A stretch of DNA of 64,000 nucleotides from Levilactobacillus tujiorum. GTDB taxonomy: Bacteria > Bacillota > Bacilli > Lactobacillales > Lactobacillaceae. The DNA is taken from assembly GCF_012641185.1 (NCBI RefSeq), contig NZ_JAAXLK010000006.1, forward strand, positions 67,648-131,647, in the 5' to 3' direction. The notes beneath the pieces were generated by a model that saw only the letters and a list, made by a program, of their open reading frames with translations, did not search any database and was not told the DNA's origin. Position 1 is the stretch's first letter. Each line of letters begins with the position of its first letter. The translations under genes were made by a program, and so were the position numbers. Shown piece by piece: positions 48,063-56,806 of this stretch.

Positions 48063-49070
48063 TTAAAGTAAGTGGATGTTTGCAGCTTCACATTGGTCGA
48101 TCATGGCTTGGGGCCAGATTGACGTTTGAACTTCACCGACATGGGCTTTGCCGAGGAGCAGCATGCACAGCCGAGATTGGCCGATCCCACCACCGATGGT
48201 GAAAGGCAGCTCGCCGTTCATGATCATTTGGTGGTAGGGAAGGCTGAGCCGGTCTTCAGCGTGGGCAATCTTTAATTGCTTTTGCATGGAGGCGGCGTCA
48301 ACGCGGACACCCATGCTGGAAATTTCGATGGCTTGCTGAAGGGGTTCGTACCAGAACATGATGTCCCCGTTTAATTCCCAGTCATCGTAGTCGGGGGCCC
48401 GGCCGTCGTGACGTTTGCCACTCTTCAAAGCGCCACCGATCTTCATCAGAAAGACGCATCCCAGCTTCTTGCTAATGGCGTTCTCGCGTTCCCGCGGCGT
48501 CATTTCAGGGTACATGTCTTCTAGTTCTTGGGTAGTGATGAAATGGATTTCGTCTGGTAAGTGGTGGACGGCTTGTGGGAATTTGTACCAAACTTCGTGT
48601 TCCATGTGCTTGATGACCTTGAAGATGGTCCGTACGGTGGCCTTCAGGGTCTCTTCAGTGCGTTCGTCCTTAGCGATAATCTTTTCCCAGTCCCATTGGT
48701 CAACGTAGGCGGAGTGAAAGTTATCGAGATCTTCGTCCTTACGAATAGCGTTCATGTTGGTGTAGAGGCCTTCGTGCATCTTAAAACCGTTCTTCTTCAA
48801 GGCGACCCGCTTCCACTTGGCAAGTGAGTGGACGATTTCAATCGTGGCATCGCCCATGTCAGCCATCGTAAAGGAGACCGGCTTCTCAGTACCGTTCAGG
48901 TTATCGTTCAGCCCAGTTGATTTTTCCACGAACATCGGGGCAGTCAGCCGGGAGAGGTTGAGTTGCTTCCCAAATTCTTCCTGGAAGGTTTCCCGGATAA
49001 AGCGGATTGCTTCTTGAGTTTCCTTGATAGATAGCTTTGGATCGTATGATTTTGGAATAATTAAATGCAT
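48063..49070 (-). CDS. asnA: Aspartate-ammonia ligase (asparagine synthetase A)
   Basis: AsnA (335 residues) makes asparagine from aspartate, ammonia and ATP. It has a class II aminoacyl-tRNA synthetase-like fold. Visible family blocks include [42 protein letters not shown] and the C-terminal [20 protein letters not shown]. It is preceded on the same strand by a T-box leader, so its expression should rise when tRNA-Asn is uncharged. It is the only gene of this transcript. Confidence 0.97.
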   Translation of the reverse strand: MHLIIPKSYDPKLSIKETQEAIRFIRETFQEEFGKQLNLSRLTAPMFVEKSTGLNDNLNGTEKPVSFTMADMGDATIEIVHSLAKWKRVALKKNGFKMHEGLYTNMNAIRKDEDLDNFHSAYVDQWDWEKIIAKDERTEETLKATVRTIFKVIKHMEHEVWYKFPQAVHHLPDEIHFITTQELEDMYPEMTPRERENAISKKLGCVFLMKIGGALKSGKRHDGRAPDYDDWELNGDIMFWYEPLQQAIEISSMGVRVDAASMQKQLKIAHAEDRLSLPYHQMIMNGELPFTIGGGIGQSRLCMLLLGKAHVGEVQTSIWPQAMIDQCEAANIHLL

Positions 49071-49105
49071 AAGCCATTCTCCTTTGGGTTTAATTCAGAT
49101 AAAAT

Positions 49106-49390
49106 AAAAAAGCTTTTCCATTCCTTGTATTATCAAGGGACGAAAAAGCTTTCGCGGTACCACCCAAGTTGCCCACTCTAGAAATAGGCCAGCTCAATTA
49201 GAGTACAAACATACTCTACCGATGGTAACGTACCGGTTGACGGCTAACCCTACTGCGATCAAGTCGTTTCAGGAAGCAACTAAGAAAGTGTTATTCCGAA
49301 TAGTCAAACACTGATTGGGTTTACACTAGTTCCCAACTCACTGACAGGCTGACCAGACGTACTCGTCTTTCCTCCGTTTTTTATCTTATG
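49106..49390 (-). promoter_or_regulatory. T-box riboswitch of asnA (probably Asn-specific)
   Basis: On the minus strand the T-box sequence GGGTGGTACCGCG (49165-49153) is exact. It is followed by a terminator (AAAGCTTTTTCGTCCCTTG with CAAGGAATGGAAAAGCTTT, 49152-49106). Upstream lies a stem I-like region with an AGTA motif and, on the opposite strand of that loop, AATAACACT, where AAC could be the asparagine specifier. The specifier choice is an inference supported by the gene it controls. Confidence 0.88.
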
Positions 49391-49396
49391 GCATTA

Positions 49397-49424
49397 ATCC
49401 TAGCACCTTTTTGAGATTTGTAAA
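49397..49424 (-). promoter_or_regulatory. asnA promoter
   Basis: On the minus strand TTTACA (49424-49419) and TAGGAT (49402-49397) lie 16 nt apart, just upstream of the T-box leader. Confidence 0.6.
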
Positions 49425-49612
49425 CAATAAAATTAAAATCTCGCGAGAAATCTTATTATAAATGGACGGTAAAACGTAGATTAAAAGCGGGTCGGTGTGG
49501 GTTCTAACTTTTTTATTCGGTTAGCCAGTCATAATTTAACTAAATGACGAGCTTGGAGACCACTAGTTGGCGACAAAGTGCCATGGAATACGCTTTCAGC
49601 GGCATTTTCAGC

Positions 49613-49641
49613 TTGACTTTCAGTCTAAACGAAATTAGAAT
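49613..49641 (+). promoter_or_regulatory. Promoter of the amino acid permease gene
   Basis: TTGACT (49613-49618) and TAGAAT (49636-49641) lie 17 nt apart, 53 nt before the start codon. A TATAAT at 49640-49645 overlaps as an alternative -10. The region 49430-49610 shows nothing else. Confidence 0.6.
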
Positions 49642-49694
49642 ATAATAATTAGTCTTATCAAAATCTCATTATATGGATGAAGGGAGGCGTCACA

Positions 49695-51110
49695 ATGAGT
49701 AAACATTCACGACAGCTATTTATTAAAAAGCAGGTGCAGACCGATTTATATAAGAAAACGGGGTTGGAGAAGACCTTAACCGCGTTTAGTCTGACCACGA
49801 TGGGAATTGGCGCGATCGTGGGATCCGGGATCTTCATTACGCCCGGTCTGATTGCGGCCAACTATACGGGGCCTAGTGTCATGCTATCTTACGTGATTGC
49901 CGTGGTCGTCTGTGCGATGGCCGCGCTGTGTTATTCGGAATTCTCGTCGACGATTCCACTTGCTGGGAGCGCCTATACCTACGTATACGCCGTGTTTGGC
50001 GAGTTTGTGGCGTGGATTTTGGGCTGGGCGTTGATTTCAGAATATCTTTTCGCCGTGTCGTCCGTTGCGGTGAGCTGGTCGTCATACTTTCAGAACTTAT
50101 TGGCGGGCTTTGGCGTAAAGTTACCACCGTTCTTACAAGCGGCGCCGGGAACGGCCGGTGTCAAAGGCGGGGGGATTGACCTCGTGGCGTTATTGATTAC
50201 CATGTTGGTGGCAGCATTACTGTCCAAGGGGATTCGTGAGTCTGCCCGAATCAATAACATTATGGTGGTAGTTAAAATTCTGGTGATTTTGTTATTTATT
50301 GCGATTGCTATCTTTTATGTTAAACCAGCCAATTACCGACCATTTATGCCGCATGGGGCTCACGGTGTCTTCAAGGGTGCCGCGGTAGCCTTCTACGCCT
50401 ACATTGGATTCGATGCCGTGTCGACAGCCAGTGAAGAAGTGAAGAATCCTAAACGTAATATGCCGATTGGGATCATTTCGTCATTGCTGGTTGCGGCCGT
50501 CCTGTATATTGGGTTGTCAGCTGTCCTGGTTGGGGTGGTGCACTACACCAAGTTAGGTGTTGCCGATCCCGTTGCGTTTGCATTGAACCTGATCCATCAG
50601 GATTGGGCAGCCGGCGTGATTTCCTTTGGGGCGATCGTGGGGATGACGACGGTGTTGATCGTGATGTCCTATGGGGGAACGCGGCTGTTGTTTGCGATCA
50701 GTCGTGATGGCCTGTTGCCAGCTCAGCTGAAGAAATTACATCCGAAGACGCACGTTCCGGTGGCTAACACCTGGATCTTTGGGGTAGTGGCGAGTGTCTT
50801 TGCGGCGTTTATTCCAATTGACAAGATTGCAGAGCTAGTGAACATTGGGACTTTGTCGGCGTTTGCCATGGTATCGTTAGGAATCGTCTTCTTGCGCCAC
50901 GATGAGCGGTTTAAGGATATGGACACGTCGTTTAAGGTGCCGTGGTATCCATTTTTACCGGTTGCATCGTTTCTGGCGTGTGTGTACTTAATGACCCAGT
51001 TACAGCCGTTTACGTGGGAAGCATTTGGTATCTGGGTGGTCCTCGGACTGATTGTTTACGTCAGCTACGGCTATCACCACAGTCGGGTGCGGCTGGAAGC
51101 TCAAGCATAG
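49695..51110 (+). CDS. APC-superfamily amino acid permease
   Basis: A 471-residue permease with about 12 membrane helices. The N-terminal helix 1 motif GIGAIVGSGIFITPG is diagnostic of the APC family, and YSEFSSTIPLAGSAYTYVYA follows. It most resembles the cationic amino acid transporter (CAT/YfnA) branch. The substrate is uncertain; closeness to asnA is suggestive only, as the genes are divergent. ATG 49695 follows AAGGGAGG. Confidence 0.92.
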   Translation: MSKHSRQLFIKKQVQTDLYKKTGLEKTLTAFSLTTMGIGAIVGSGIFITPGLIAANYTGPSVMLSYVIAVVVCAMAALCYSEFSSTIPLAGSAYTYVYAVFGEFVAWILGWALISEYLFAVSSVAVSWSSYFQNLLAGFGVKLPPFLQAAPGTAGVKGGGIDLVALLITMLVAALLSKGIRESARINNIMVVVKILVILLFIAIAIFYVKPANYRPFMPHGAHGVFKGAAVAFYAYIGFDAVSTASEEVKNPKRNMPIGIISSLLVAAVLYIGLSAVLVGVVHYTKLGVADPVAFALNLIHQDWAAGVISFGAIVGMTTVLIVMSYGGTRLLFAISRDGLLPAQLKKLHPKTHVPVANTWIFGVVASVFAAFIPIDKIAELVNIGTLSAFAMVSLGIVFLRHDERFKDMDTSFKVPWYPFLPVASFLACVYLMTQLQPFTWEAFGIWVVLGLIVYVSYGYHHSRVRLEAQA

Positions 51111-51137
51111 TTGAATACGATGAAAGATCGTTAACAT

Positions 51138-51176
51138 CGAAGCGTTGCTGCAGAGACGGCAACGCTTCGTTTTTTA
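51138..51176 (+). terminator. Terminator after the permease
   Basis: CGAAGCGTTGC pairs with GCAACGCTTCG, then TTTTTT. Confidence 0.9.
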
Positions 51177-51218
51177 TTAAGAATGTTATCAACTTAGGAA
51201 GCGTTAAGAAAAGACCCC

Positions 51219-51279
51219 TATAATAGACGAGTCAGTTCATGCGAGAATAATTTAACCCCCTCCGGTGTGTTAACGGGGG
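51219..51279 (+). promoter_or_regulatory. Promoter -10 and leader hairpin of the LCP gene
   Basis: TATAAT at 51219-51224 is a clear -10, but the -35 is poor. About 30 nt later CCCCC and GGGGG (within 51251-51279) form a hairpin before the start codon. A weak -35 may mean an activator or an alternative factor. Confidence 0.45.
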
Positions 51280-51302
51280 GATAGAAGGGTGGCAAATACT
51301 GA

Positions 51303-52379
51303 ATGATAGAACCACGACACAGACCAAGAAAAAAGCGGCATCCCATCCGCAATATCATCATTGTCCTGATCCTAGCTTTATTGGCTGGGGGGACGGCGTA
51401 TGGCATGCACAAATATGAGAGTTTAAAGAATACGGTGAAGTCTTCCTATAAGGCTTCGGGCGCGAAGAAGTTACGGAATGTCAATGCACAGCTTTCGGGG
51501 AAGAAACCCATCTCAATCTTATTGATGGGGACGGATACGGGAGCGTTGGGCCGGACGTTTGCGGGCCGGACCGATAGCATGATGGTGGTGACGATCAATC
51601 CGAAGACGGATAAAACCACGATTACCAGCTTGCCGCGGGATACGGCGGTGACTATTCCGGGATATGAAGATTACGGTATCTCGAAGATCAATGCGGCTTA
51701 CGCATACGGTCAGTCGAAGACGGCGATCACCACGGTGCAACAGATGCTAAATGTGCCGATTGATTTCTATGCCATCATTAACATGGGGGGGATGGAGAAG
51801 ATCATTGATGAGGTTGGCGGTGTATCTGTGACTCCAACCCTGAGTTTTAGTTATGGTGGTTATTCCTTCAAGAAGGGCGTTAAGACCCATATGAATGGGA
51901 AGAAGGCCTTAGCTTATGCTCGGATGCGAGACGATGATCCCCAGGGAGATTACGGTCGGCAGACGCGCCAACGGAAGGTAATTATGGCGCTGTTGGCGAA
52001 GTCGGGCTCGGTCAGCACCTTGTTGAATGAAGATTTTATTCGTTCACTGACCAAGCAAACGCAGACGGATTTGACGTTCAGCGACTTGACGGCATTGGCG
52101 ACGAACTACCTGTCCGCTACCAAGCATATTAAGACGACCCACATGCAAGGAACGAGTGAAACCATTAATGGGCAGAGTATGGAAGTTGCCTCAAAATCCG
52201 AACTACAACGCGTGACGAATTATATTCGAAATGGATTGGGGCTGGCCTACAAAAAAACTGGGACGATTGCGGATATGAGCACGTCCAATGGAGCAAGCAG
52301 TACGGATAGTAGTGGAAATACCGGTGATACTGGGAATGCTAATGGTTCTCAGGGTGGACCAGGGAACCCGGGAAATTAA
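51303..52379 (+). CDS. LytR-CpsA-Psr (LCP) family cell-wall polymer ligase
   Basis: An LCP protein of 358 residues with a basic N-terminus, one membrane helix at about residues 17-36 and an extracellular catalytic domain. The domain carries TDSMMVVTINP, SLPRDTAV, KINAAYAYG and MRDDDPQGDYGRQTRQRK, the known phosphate- and metal-binding motifs. LCP enzymes attach teichoic acid or capsule chains to peptidoglycan. A Ser/Gly/Asn-rich tail follows. It stands immediately upstream of the polysaccharide operon, so ligation of that polymer is its likely job. The ribosome site AGAAGGG is rather far from ATG 51303. Confidence 0.93.
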   Translation: MIEPRHRPRKKRHPIRNIIIVLILALLAGGTAYGMHKYESLKNTVKSSYKASGAKKLRNVNAQLSGKKPISILLMGTDTGALGRTFAGRTDSMMVVTINPKTDKTTITSLPRDTAVTIPGYEDYGISKINAAYAYGQSKTAITTVQQMLNVPIDFYAIINMGGMEKIIDEVGGVSVTPTLSFSYGGYSFKKGVKTHMNGKKALAYARMRDDDPQGDYGRQTRQRKVIMALLAKSGSVSTLLNEDFIRSLTKQTQTDLTFSDLTALATNYLSATKHIKTTHMQGTSETINGQSMEVASKSELQRVTNYIRNGLGLAYKKTGTIADMSTSNGASSTDSSGNTGDTGNANGSQGGPGNPGN

Positions 52380-52383
52380 TAAA

Positions 52384-52421
52384 AGCCTCTTTTGCAAAAT
52401 TGATTGCAGAAGAGGTTTTTT
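52384..52421 (+). terminator. Terminator after the LCP gene
   Basis: CCTCTTTTGC pairs with GCAGAAGAGG (one wobble), followed by TTTTTTG. Confidence 0.85.
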
Positions 52422-52498
52422 GTTTATCGTTTGAAAGGCGAACAAAAAAGCGCTTTATTCGGATTATGTGACAGAAAAACCGTAATGAGAATGTATTA

Positions 52499-52677
52499 AT
52501 AGTAAGTAATGTATTATAGTATAATAATGTAGTTACATATCACTATTCTATGTGTAATCAAATGGCCATTGCCGTATGTTGTTGATATTAATTAATTGTA
52601 GTGATAACATTTCTTTTGTTGTCGTTTTTTAATAACTTAGTAAGTTCGAGAAACAAACTGTGATGTTGGAGGAGAAT
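52499..52677 (+). promoter_or_regulatory. AT-rich promoter and leader of the polysaccharide operon
   Basis: A cluster of -10-like hexamers (TATTATAGTATAATAATG) with TTAATA 18 nt upstream of TATAAT lies in a very AT-rich stretch. The leader before the first gene is then about 150 nt. No further structure was identified. Confidence 0.5.
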
Positions 52678-53475
52678 ATGGAGTCAGAACAGACAATAAG
52701 CTTGATGCAGATTGTGGGTATCTTGCGGAAACATATTAAAATGATTGGCATTACGACGGTGGTAGTTTTTATAGCGGCCGTTTTTGTGACGTTCTTTGTC
52801 ATGACACCGAAGTATGAAGCAACAACAGAGATTCTGGTTAACCGTAAGTTATCACCAGAGAATCAGGGGGCACAACTCCAACAGGTTCAAGCGGATGTTC
52901 AAATGATTAGTACATATAAGGATATTATTACGAGCCCGACGGTTTTAACGACGGTAAACAAGGCGGTTAGTGATTATCCGGGGTATCCGGGATCAATGGC
53001 TGCGGTTAAGGACGCGCTTAGTATCAGCAATCAGACAAATTCACAGGTCTTTTCTGTAACGGCAACATCAACGGACGCGAGGACAGCAGCAGTTATAGCT
53101 AATGAGACGGCTAAGGTTTTCAAAAAACGGGTTGTTAAGATGATGAGCATCAATAATGTCTCGATTGTTTCTCGGGCAATCCCCAGCGAACATGCAGTGA
53201 GTCCTAGAAAAACGTTGAATTTGTTGGTCGGTTTAGTTGCCGGAGTATTGTTGGGAATCATGTTGGCGTTCGTTCGTGAAATCACTGACCGGACAGTAAC
53301 GACTGAGGCGTTTTTGACGGACGATTTGGGGCTAACAAGCCTGGGTGTGATCAGTGAAATTGATCAAGCCGATGTGAAAAAACGAATTGGCCACGTCCAT
53401 CATTCAGAATCCAGTGTGTTGATTACTGATGGGCAAGGTGACGTTGAGACACGAAAACGTCGAAGAAGGGTATAG
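52678..53475 (+). CDS. cpsC: Polysaccharide chain-length regulator / kinase modulator (Wzz/CpsC family)
   Basis: A 265-residue membrane adaptor with two helices, about residues 22-45 and 178-200, enclosing an extracellular Wzz domain. PRKTLN before the second helix is the family's proline-rich region. It controls chain length and activates the tyrosine kinase encoded next, to which it is tied by a few bases. The start is ATG 52678 behind GGAGGAG. It opens the biosynthetic operon that runs to the end of the window. Confidence 0.93.
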   Translation: MESEQTISLMQIVGILRKHIKMIGITTVVVFIAAVFVTFFVMTPKYEATTEILVNRKLSPENQGAQLQQVQADVQMISTYKDIITSPTVLTTVNKAVSDYPGYPGSMAAVKDALSISNQTNSQVFSVTATSTDARTAAVIANETAKVFKKRVVKMMSINNVSIVSRAIPSEHAVSPRKTLNLLVGLVAGVLLGIMLAFVREITDRTVTTEAFLTDDLGLTSLGVISEIDQADVKKRIGHVHHSESSVLITDGQGDVETRKRRRRV

Positions 53476-53478
53476 GTG

Positions 53479-54237
53479 ATGACGATGGCATGGTTTAAAA
53501 AGCGTAAGAAGCTAGATGATACGAGTTTAAAGTATGGCGTTGGCCTGGTTACCTTTACCGATCCCACAGGACAGATTTCGGAACAGTTTAAGACTGTGCG
53601 GACGAACATCCAATTTTCTTCAGTAGGGAAAGATTTGTCGTCAGTTCTATTTACGTCTTCTGAGCCTTCTGAAGGAAAATCAACTGTCAGCAACAACATG
53701 GCGGTTACTTGGGCGGATCAAGGGACCAAGGTTGTTTTAGTGGACGCAGATTTACGGCGGCCGACCGTGCATAAGTCGTTTAGTGTTCATAATCGAGCGG
53801 GCCTGACAAACTATTTGTCACAAGCAATGGACTTGGATGAAGTAATCCAACCAACCATTGTGGAAAATTTAGACGTCATCACCAGTGGCCCCGTGCCACC
53901 TAATCCAGCAGAATTGTTGGGAAGTGACCGCGTTCAACTGCTTATGAATGAATTGAACGAAAAGTATGACTTGATTATTTTCGATGCTCCGCCAGTGAAC
54001 ACCGTGACTGATTCCCAGCTGCTGGCTGCGCGGACTGATGGCACGATCCTAGTCGTGCCACAAGGTATTGCGGATAAGAATGGTGTCCGGCGCGCTAAGC
54101 AGCTGTTGGAGACTGTTCATGCCAATATTCTGGGGGCCGTGATGAACCGAGTGACGGCGCAGAAGTCTGAAGGGTATTACGGTGGTAGCTATTATGGTGG
54201 TAACTACGGTGGTTATTATGGAGCTGATGGTAAGTAA
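53479..54237 (+). CDS. cpsD: Tyrosine-protein kinase / autokinase (CpsD/Wze family)
   Basis: A bacterial tyrosine kinase of about 252 residues. Walker A SSEPSEGKST, Walker A' VVLVDADLRRP and Walker B LIIFDAPPV are intact. The C-terminus is a tyrosine- and glycine-rich tail (EGYYGGSYYGGNYGGYYG) for autophosphorylation. With CpsC and the phosphatase CpsB it forms the cycle that controls polymer production. ATG 53479 lies 8 nt after AAGGG; ATG 53485 is also possible. The stop overlaps the cpsB start. Confidence 0.95.
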   Translation: MTMAWFKKRKKLDDTSLKYGVGLVTFTDPTGQISEQFKTVRTNIQFSSVGKDLSSVLFTSSEPSEGKSTVSNNMAVTWADQGTKVVLVDADLRRPTVHKSFSVHNRAGLTNYLSQAMDLDEVIQPTIVENLDVITSGPVPPNPAELLGSDRVQLLMNELNEKYDLIIFDAPPVNTVTDSQLLAARTDGTILVVPQGIADKNGVRRAKQLLETVHANILGAVMNRVTAQKSEGYYGGSYYGGNYGGYYGADGK

Positions 54238-55022
54238 TGGGGTTAATTGATCTACATTGTCACATTCTACCCGGAGTCGACGATGGTTCGAAAGATATGG
54301 AAATGTCCTTGAAGATGGCGCGAGTGGCAGTCAAGCAAGGGATCTCACACATTTTAGTGACACCACATCATATGGATGGTATGTATCTGAATCATAAGCA
54401 GGATGTAATTGCTAAGACGGCAGACTTTCAGGCGGCTTTGGATGAAGCGAAGATTCCGCTAACGGTATTTCCTGGCCAGGAGGTTCACTTGACTGGGGAT
54501 CTGTTGAAGGCATTGGATGCGGATGACATCTTGTTTATGGATGAAGGTGGGCGGTATCTGTTACTGGAGCTACCGCACAGTGGGATTCCAGAGTATACCG
54601 AAAATATGATTTTTGAATTACAAACGCGAGGAATTACACCAGTGATTGCTCATCCAGAAAGAAATCATGGGTTTCAAAAGAACCCGGATCGTCTGTATGA
54701 TTTTGTTGAAATGGGCTGTCTAACCCAACTTACCAGTAGCAGCTATCTCGGAATCTTTGGGGATAGTGTTAAGAATTTAACAGCAAAGATTATTAACGCT
54801 AACTTGGGGTTTGCTTTTTCGTCTGATGCTCACAACTTTAAAGGACGTCGCTTCTTGATGGATGCTGCGTTTAATAAGTTGGTCGAGCAAGCTGGGGAGC
54901 AAAGCGCGCGGATGTTTAATGAAAATGCTAAAGCGATTATTAATGGGGATGATATCGTGGTGACGCCGGAAATAAAGCGAATTTCGGCGTTGAAGAAGAA
55001 ACGGAGGTTCTGGTTGTTCTAA
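54237..55022 (+). CDS. cpsB: Protein-tyrosine phosphatase of the PHP family (CpsB/Wzb/YwqE)
   Basis: A manganese-dependent PHP-type tyrosine phosphatase (261 residues) that dephosphorylates CpsD. Metal-binding motifs are DLHCHILPGVDDG (5-17), TPHH near 42, HPERN and SDAHN. Start and stop each overlap a neighbour by one base, so translation is coupled to both. Confidence 0.95.
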   Translation: MGLIDLHCHILPGVDDGSKDMEMSLKMARVAVKQGISHILVTPHHMDGMYLNHKQDVIAKTADFQAALDEAKIPLTVFPGQEVHLTGDLLKALDADDILFMDEGGRYLLLELPHSGIPEYTENMIFELQTRGITPVIAHPERNHGFQKNPDRLYDFVEMGCLTQLTSSSYLGIFGDSVKNLTAKIINANLGFAFSSDAHNFKGRRFLMDAAFNKLVEQAGEQSARMFNENAKAIINGDDIVVTPEIKRISALKKKRRFWLF

Positions 55023-55690
55023 TGGAATATAGCAATGAAAAGCTTAAATCCCTAGCGGTGGATGTTCAGCATGAACAGCACCGATACATATACCGAGTTG
55101 ATAAGCGAGTTTTTGATTTTGTAGCAAGCTTGATTGGTTTAGTTATATTGTCACCGGTTTTTCTAATTGTAGCGACAGCTATTAAATTAGAGGATCCTGT
55201 TGGCCCAGTTTTTTACTCACAGGTGCGATTAGGCAAGCAACAGCGAAAATTTAAAATGTATAAGTTTCGATCAATGGTTGTTGACGCCGATAAGAAACTG
55301 AAGAAGTTATTAAAGCTTAATGATGTTGACGGCGCAATGTTCAAGATGAAGGAAGATCCACGTGTGACGAGTGTGGGTCGTTTTATTCGTAAATATAGTC
55401 TGGATGAATTACCTCAATTAGTAAATGTATTATTGGGTCAGATGAGTTTGGTTGGCCCGCGGCCACCTCTGCCACGTGAAGTTGCGGAATATACGGAATT
55501 TGATAAGCAACGGTTGGCAGTTAAGCCTGGATGTACTGGGTTGTGGCAAGTGACATTACGTAATGAAGCTGATTTCGAAGAGATGGTACGATTGGATTTG
55601 GAGTACATTGATCGTCGTGGCTTCTGGTTCGACTTGTATGTATTAATTCAAACAGTTGCTGTGTTCTTTAAGCCCAATGGTGCGTATTAA
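55022..55690 (+). CDS. cpsE: Undecaprenyl-phosphate sugar-1-phosphate transferase (priming glycosyltransferase)
   Basis: A 222-residue short-form polyisoprenyl-phosphate hexose-1-phosphate transferase that begins the repeat unit on the lipid carrier. It has one membrane helix near residues 33-55, followed by KFRSM, KYSLDELPQLVNVL, GPRPPLPRE and GLWQV. Length and motifs fit the CpsE/WbaP C-terminal catalytic family. Whether it transfers glucose or galactose cannot be seen. Confidence 0.94.
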   Translation: MEYSNEKLKSLAVDVQHEQHRYIYRVDKRVFDFVASLIGLVILSPVFLIVATAIKLEDPVGPVFYSQVRLGKQQRKFKMYKFRSMVVDADKKLKKLLKLNDVDGAMFKMKEDPRVTSVGRFIRKYSLDELPQLVNVLLGQMSLVGPRPPLPREVAEYTEFDKQRLAVKPGCTGLWQVTLRNEADFEEMVRLDLEYIDRRGFWFDLYVLIQTVAVFFKPNGAY

Positions 55691-55738
55691 TTGAGTCGTA
55701 AAATTACGGCTGCAATTGTATTAGGATGAGAGGTTTTT

Positions 55739-56803
55739 ATGCGTATTTCTGTTGTTGTACCAATTTATAATGTTGAGAAGTACTTAGAAGAGGCAGTTAT
55801 TAGTCTATTAAATCAGACATTAACAGATATTGAAATAATACTCGTTGATGATGGTTCTACTGACGGGTCTGGGGAGATGGCCGATAAAGTTAGTGAACGG
55901 GATAGTCGAATTAAGGTCATTCATAAGGATAATGGAGGGGCACCTTCTGCTCGAAATTTGGGAATGTCTGTTGCAGAAGGAAAATATATTTACTTTATGG
56001 ATCCAGATGATGTAGTAAAGCCTAAAATGTTGGAAGATATGTTTATTAAGGCAGAAAAAGATAACGCCCAGATGATTATTTCTGGATTTACTAACCGATA
56101 TTTTGAAAATGGGCGTAGTTTTAAAACTGTCGTTAAGCCCAAAGAAGAAACATATGCGACGAAGGGAAGTTTTCGGGAGTGTGCCTACAAGTACTTTAAT
56201 GATACATTGATTGCTGTTCCGTGGAACAAGTTATATTTAGTTAGTTATTTGAAAGCACATGATTTGAAATTCCCAAATGTTAAGTGGGATGATCTCCACT
56301 TTAACATGGAAGTGATAAGAGATATCAGCAGAGTCTCGGTTGTTGATAACACAGATTATCAATTTCTCCGTTCTAGACCTGGATCAGAAACGACTACAGT
56401 TTTTAATAAGAACCTCATAGATATTAGAAAGCAGCAGTTTGAACATATTTTGGATGTTTACTCATATTGGCAGAATGTGGCTGAAGAATCTTGGGGAGCT
56501 ATCTATTATTATTATGCTAGTAGATTAGTGCAGTGTATTCAGGAGTTGGAATCATCTCCTAATTTGAGCTGGTCAGAGAAGAAAAGAATCACAAAAAAAA
56601 TAATAAGCGATGGTTTATCGAGGCAAGCAATTTCATCTGCAATAAGTTCATCGAAGCTTATGAGTCTGTGTTTTGTTCCAATGAGATTGCAATTGGTTAA
56701 TCTAACGATGGTAATGGGGAGCTTTATTTCTTTTTTTAAGAATAATATGTCTGGCTTGTTCTATCAGTTAAAGCTAGGTGTAATGCGATCAAAAGAGGAG
56801 TAG
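55739..56803 (+). CDS. Glycosyltransferase family 2
   Basis: A 354-residue GT-A enzyme with VVVPIYNVEKYLEEAVISLL at the N-terminus, LVDDGSTDGSG and the DxD-type MDPDD near residue 88. It adds a sugar to the growing repeat unit at the cytosolic face. The C-terminal third is unassigned and may bind the membrane. Base composition drops from here on compared with the preceding operon genes. Confidence 0.92.
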   Translation: MRISVVVPIYNVEKYLEEAVISLLNQTLTDIEIILVDDGSTDGSGEMADKVSERDSRIKVIHKDNGGAPSARNLGMSVAEGKYIYFMDPDDVVKPKMLEDMFIKAEKDNAQMIISGFTNRYFENGRSFKTVVKPKEETYATKGSFRECAYKYFNDTLIAVPWNKLYLVSYLKAHDLKFPNVKWDDLHFNMEVIRDISRVSVVDNTDYQFLRSRPGSETTTVFNKNLIDIRKQQFEHILDVYSYWQNVAEESWGAIYYYYASRLVQCIQELESSPNLSWSEKKRITKKIISDGLSRQAISSAISSSKLMSLCFVPMRLQLVNLTMVMGSFISFFKNNMSGLFYQLKLGVMRSKEE

Positions 56804-56806
56804 TTT

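Noticed and set aside
48063..51110. asnA and the amino acid permease as an asparagine operon
   Set aside because: They are divergent, the T-box serves only asnA, and no leader is seen before the permease.
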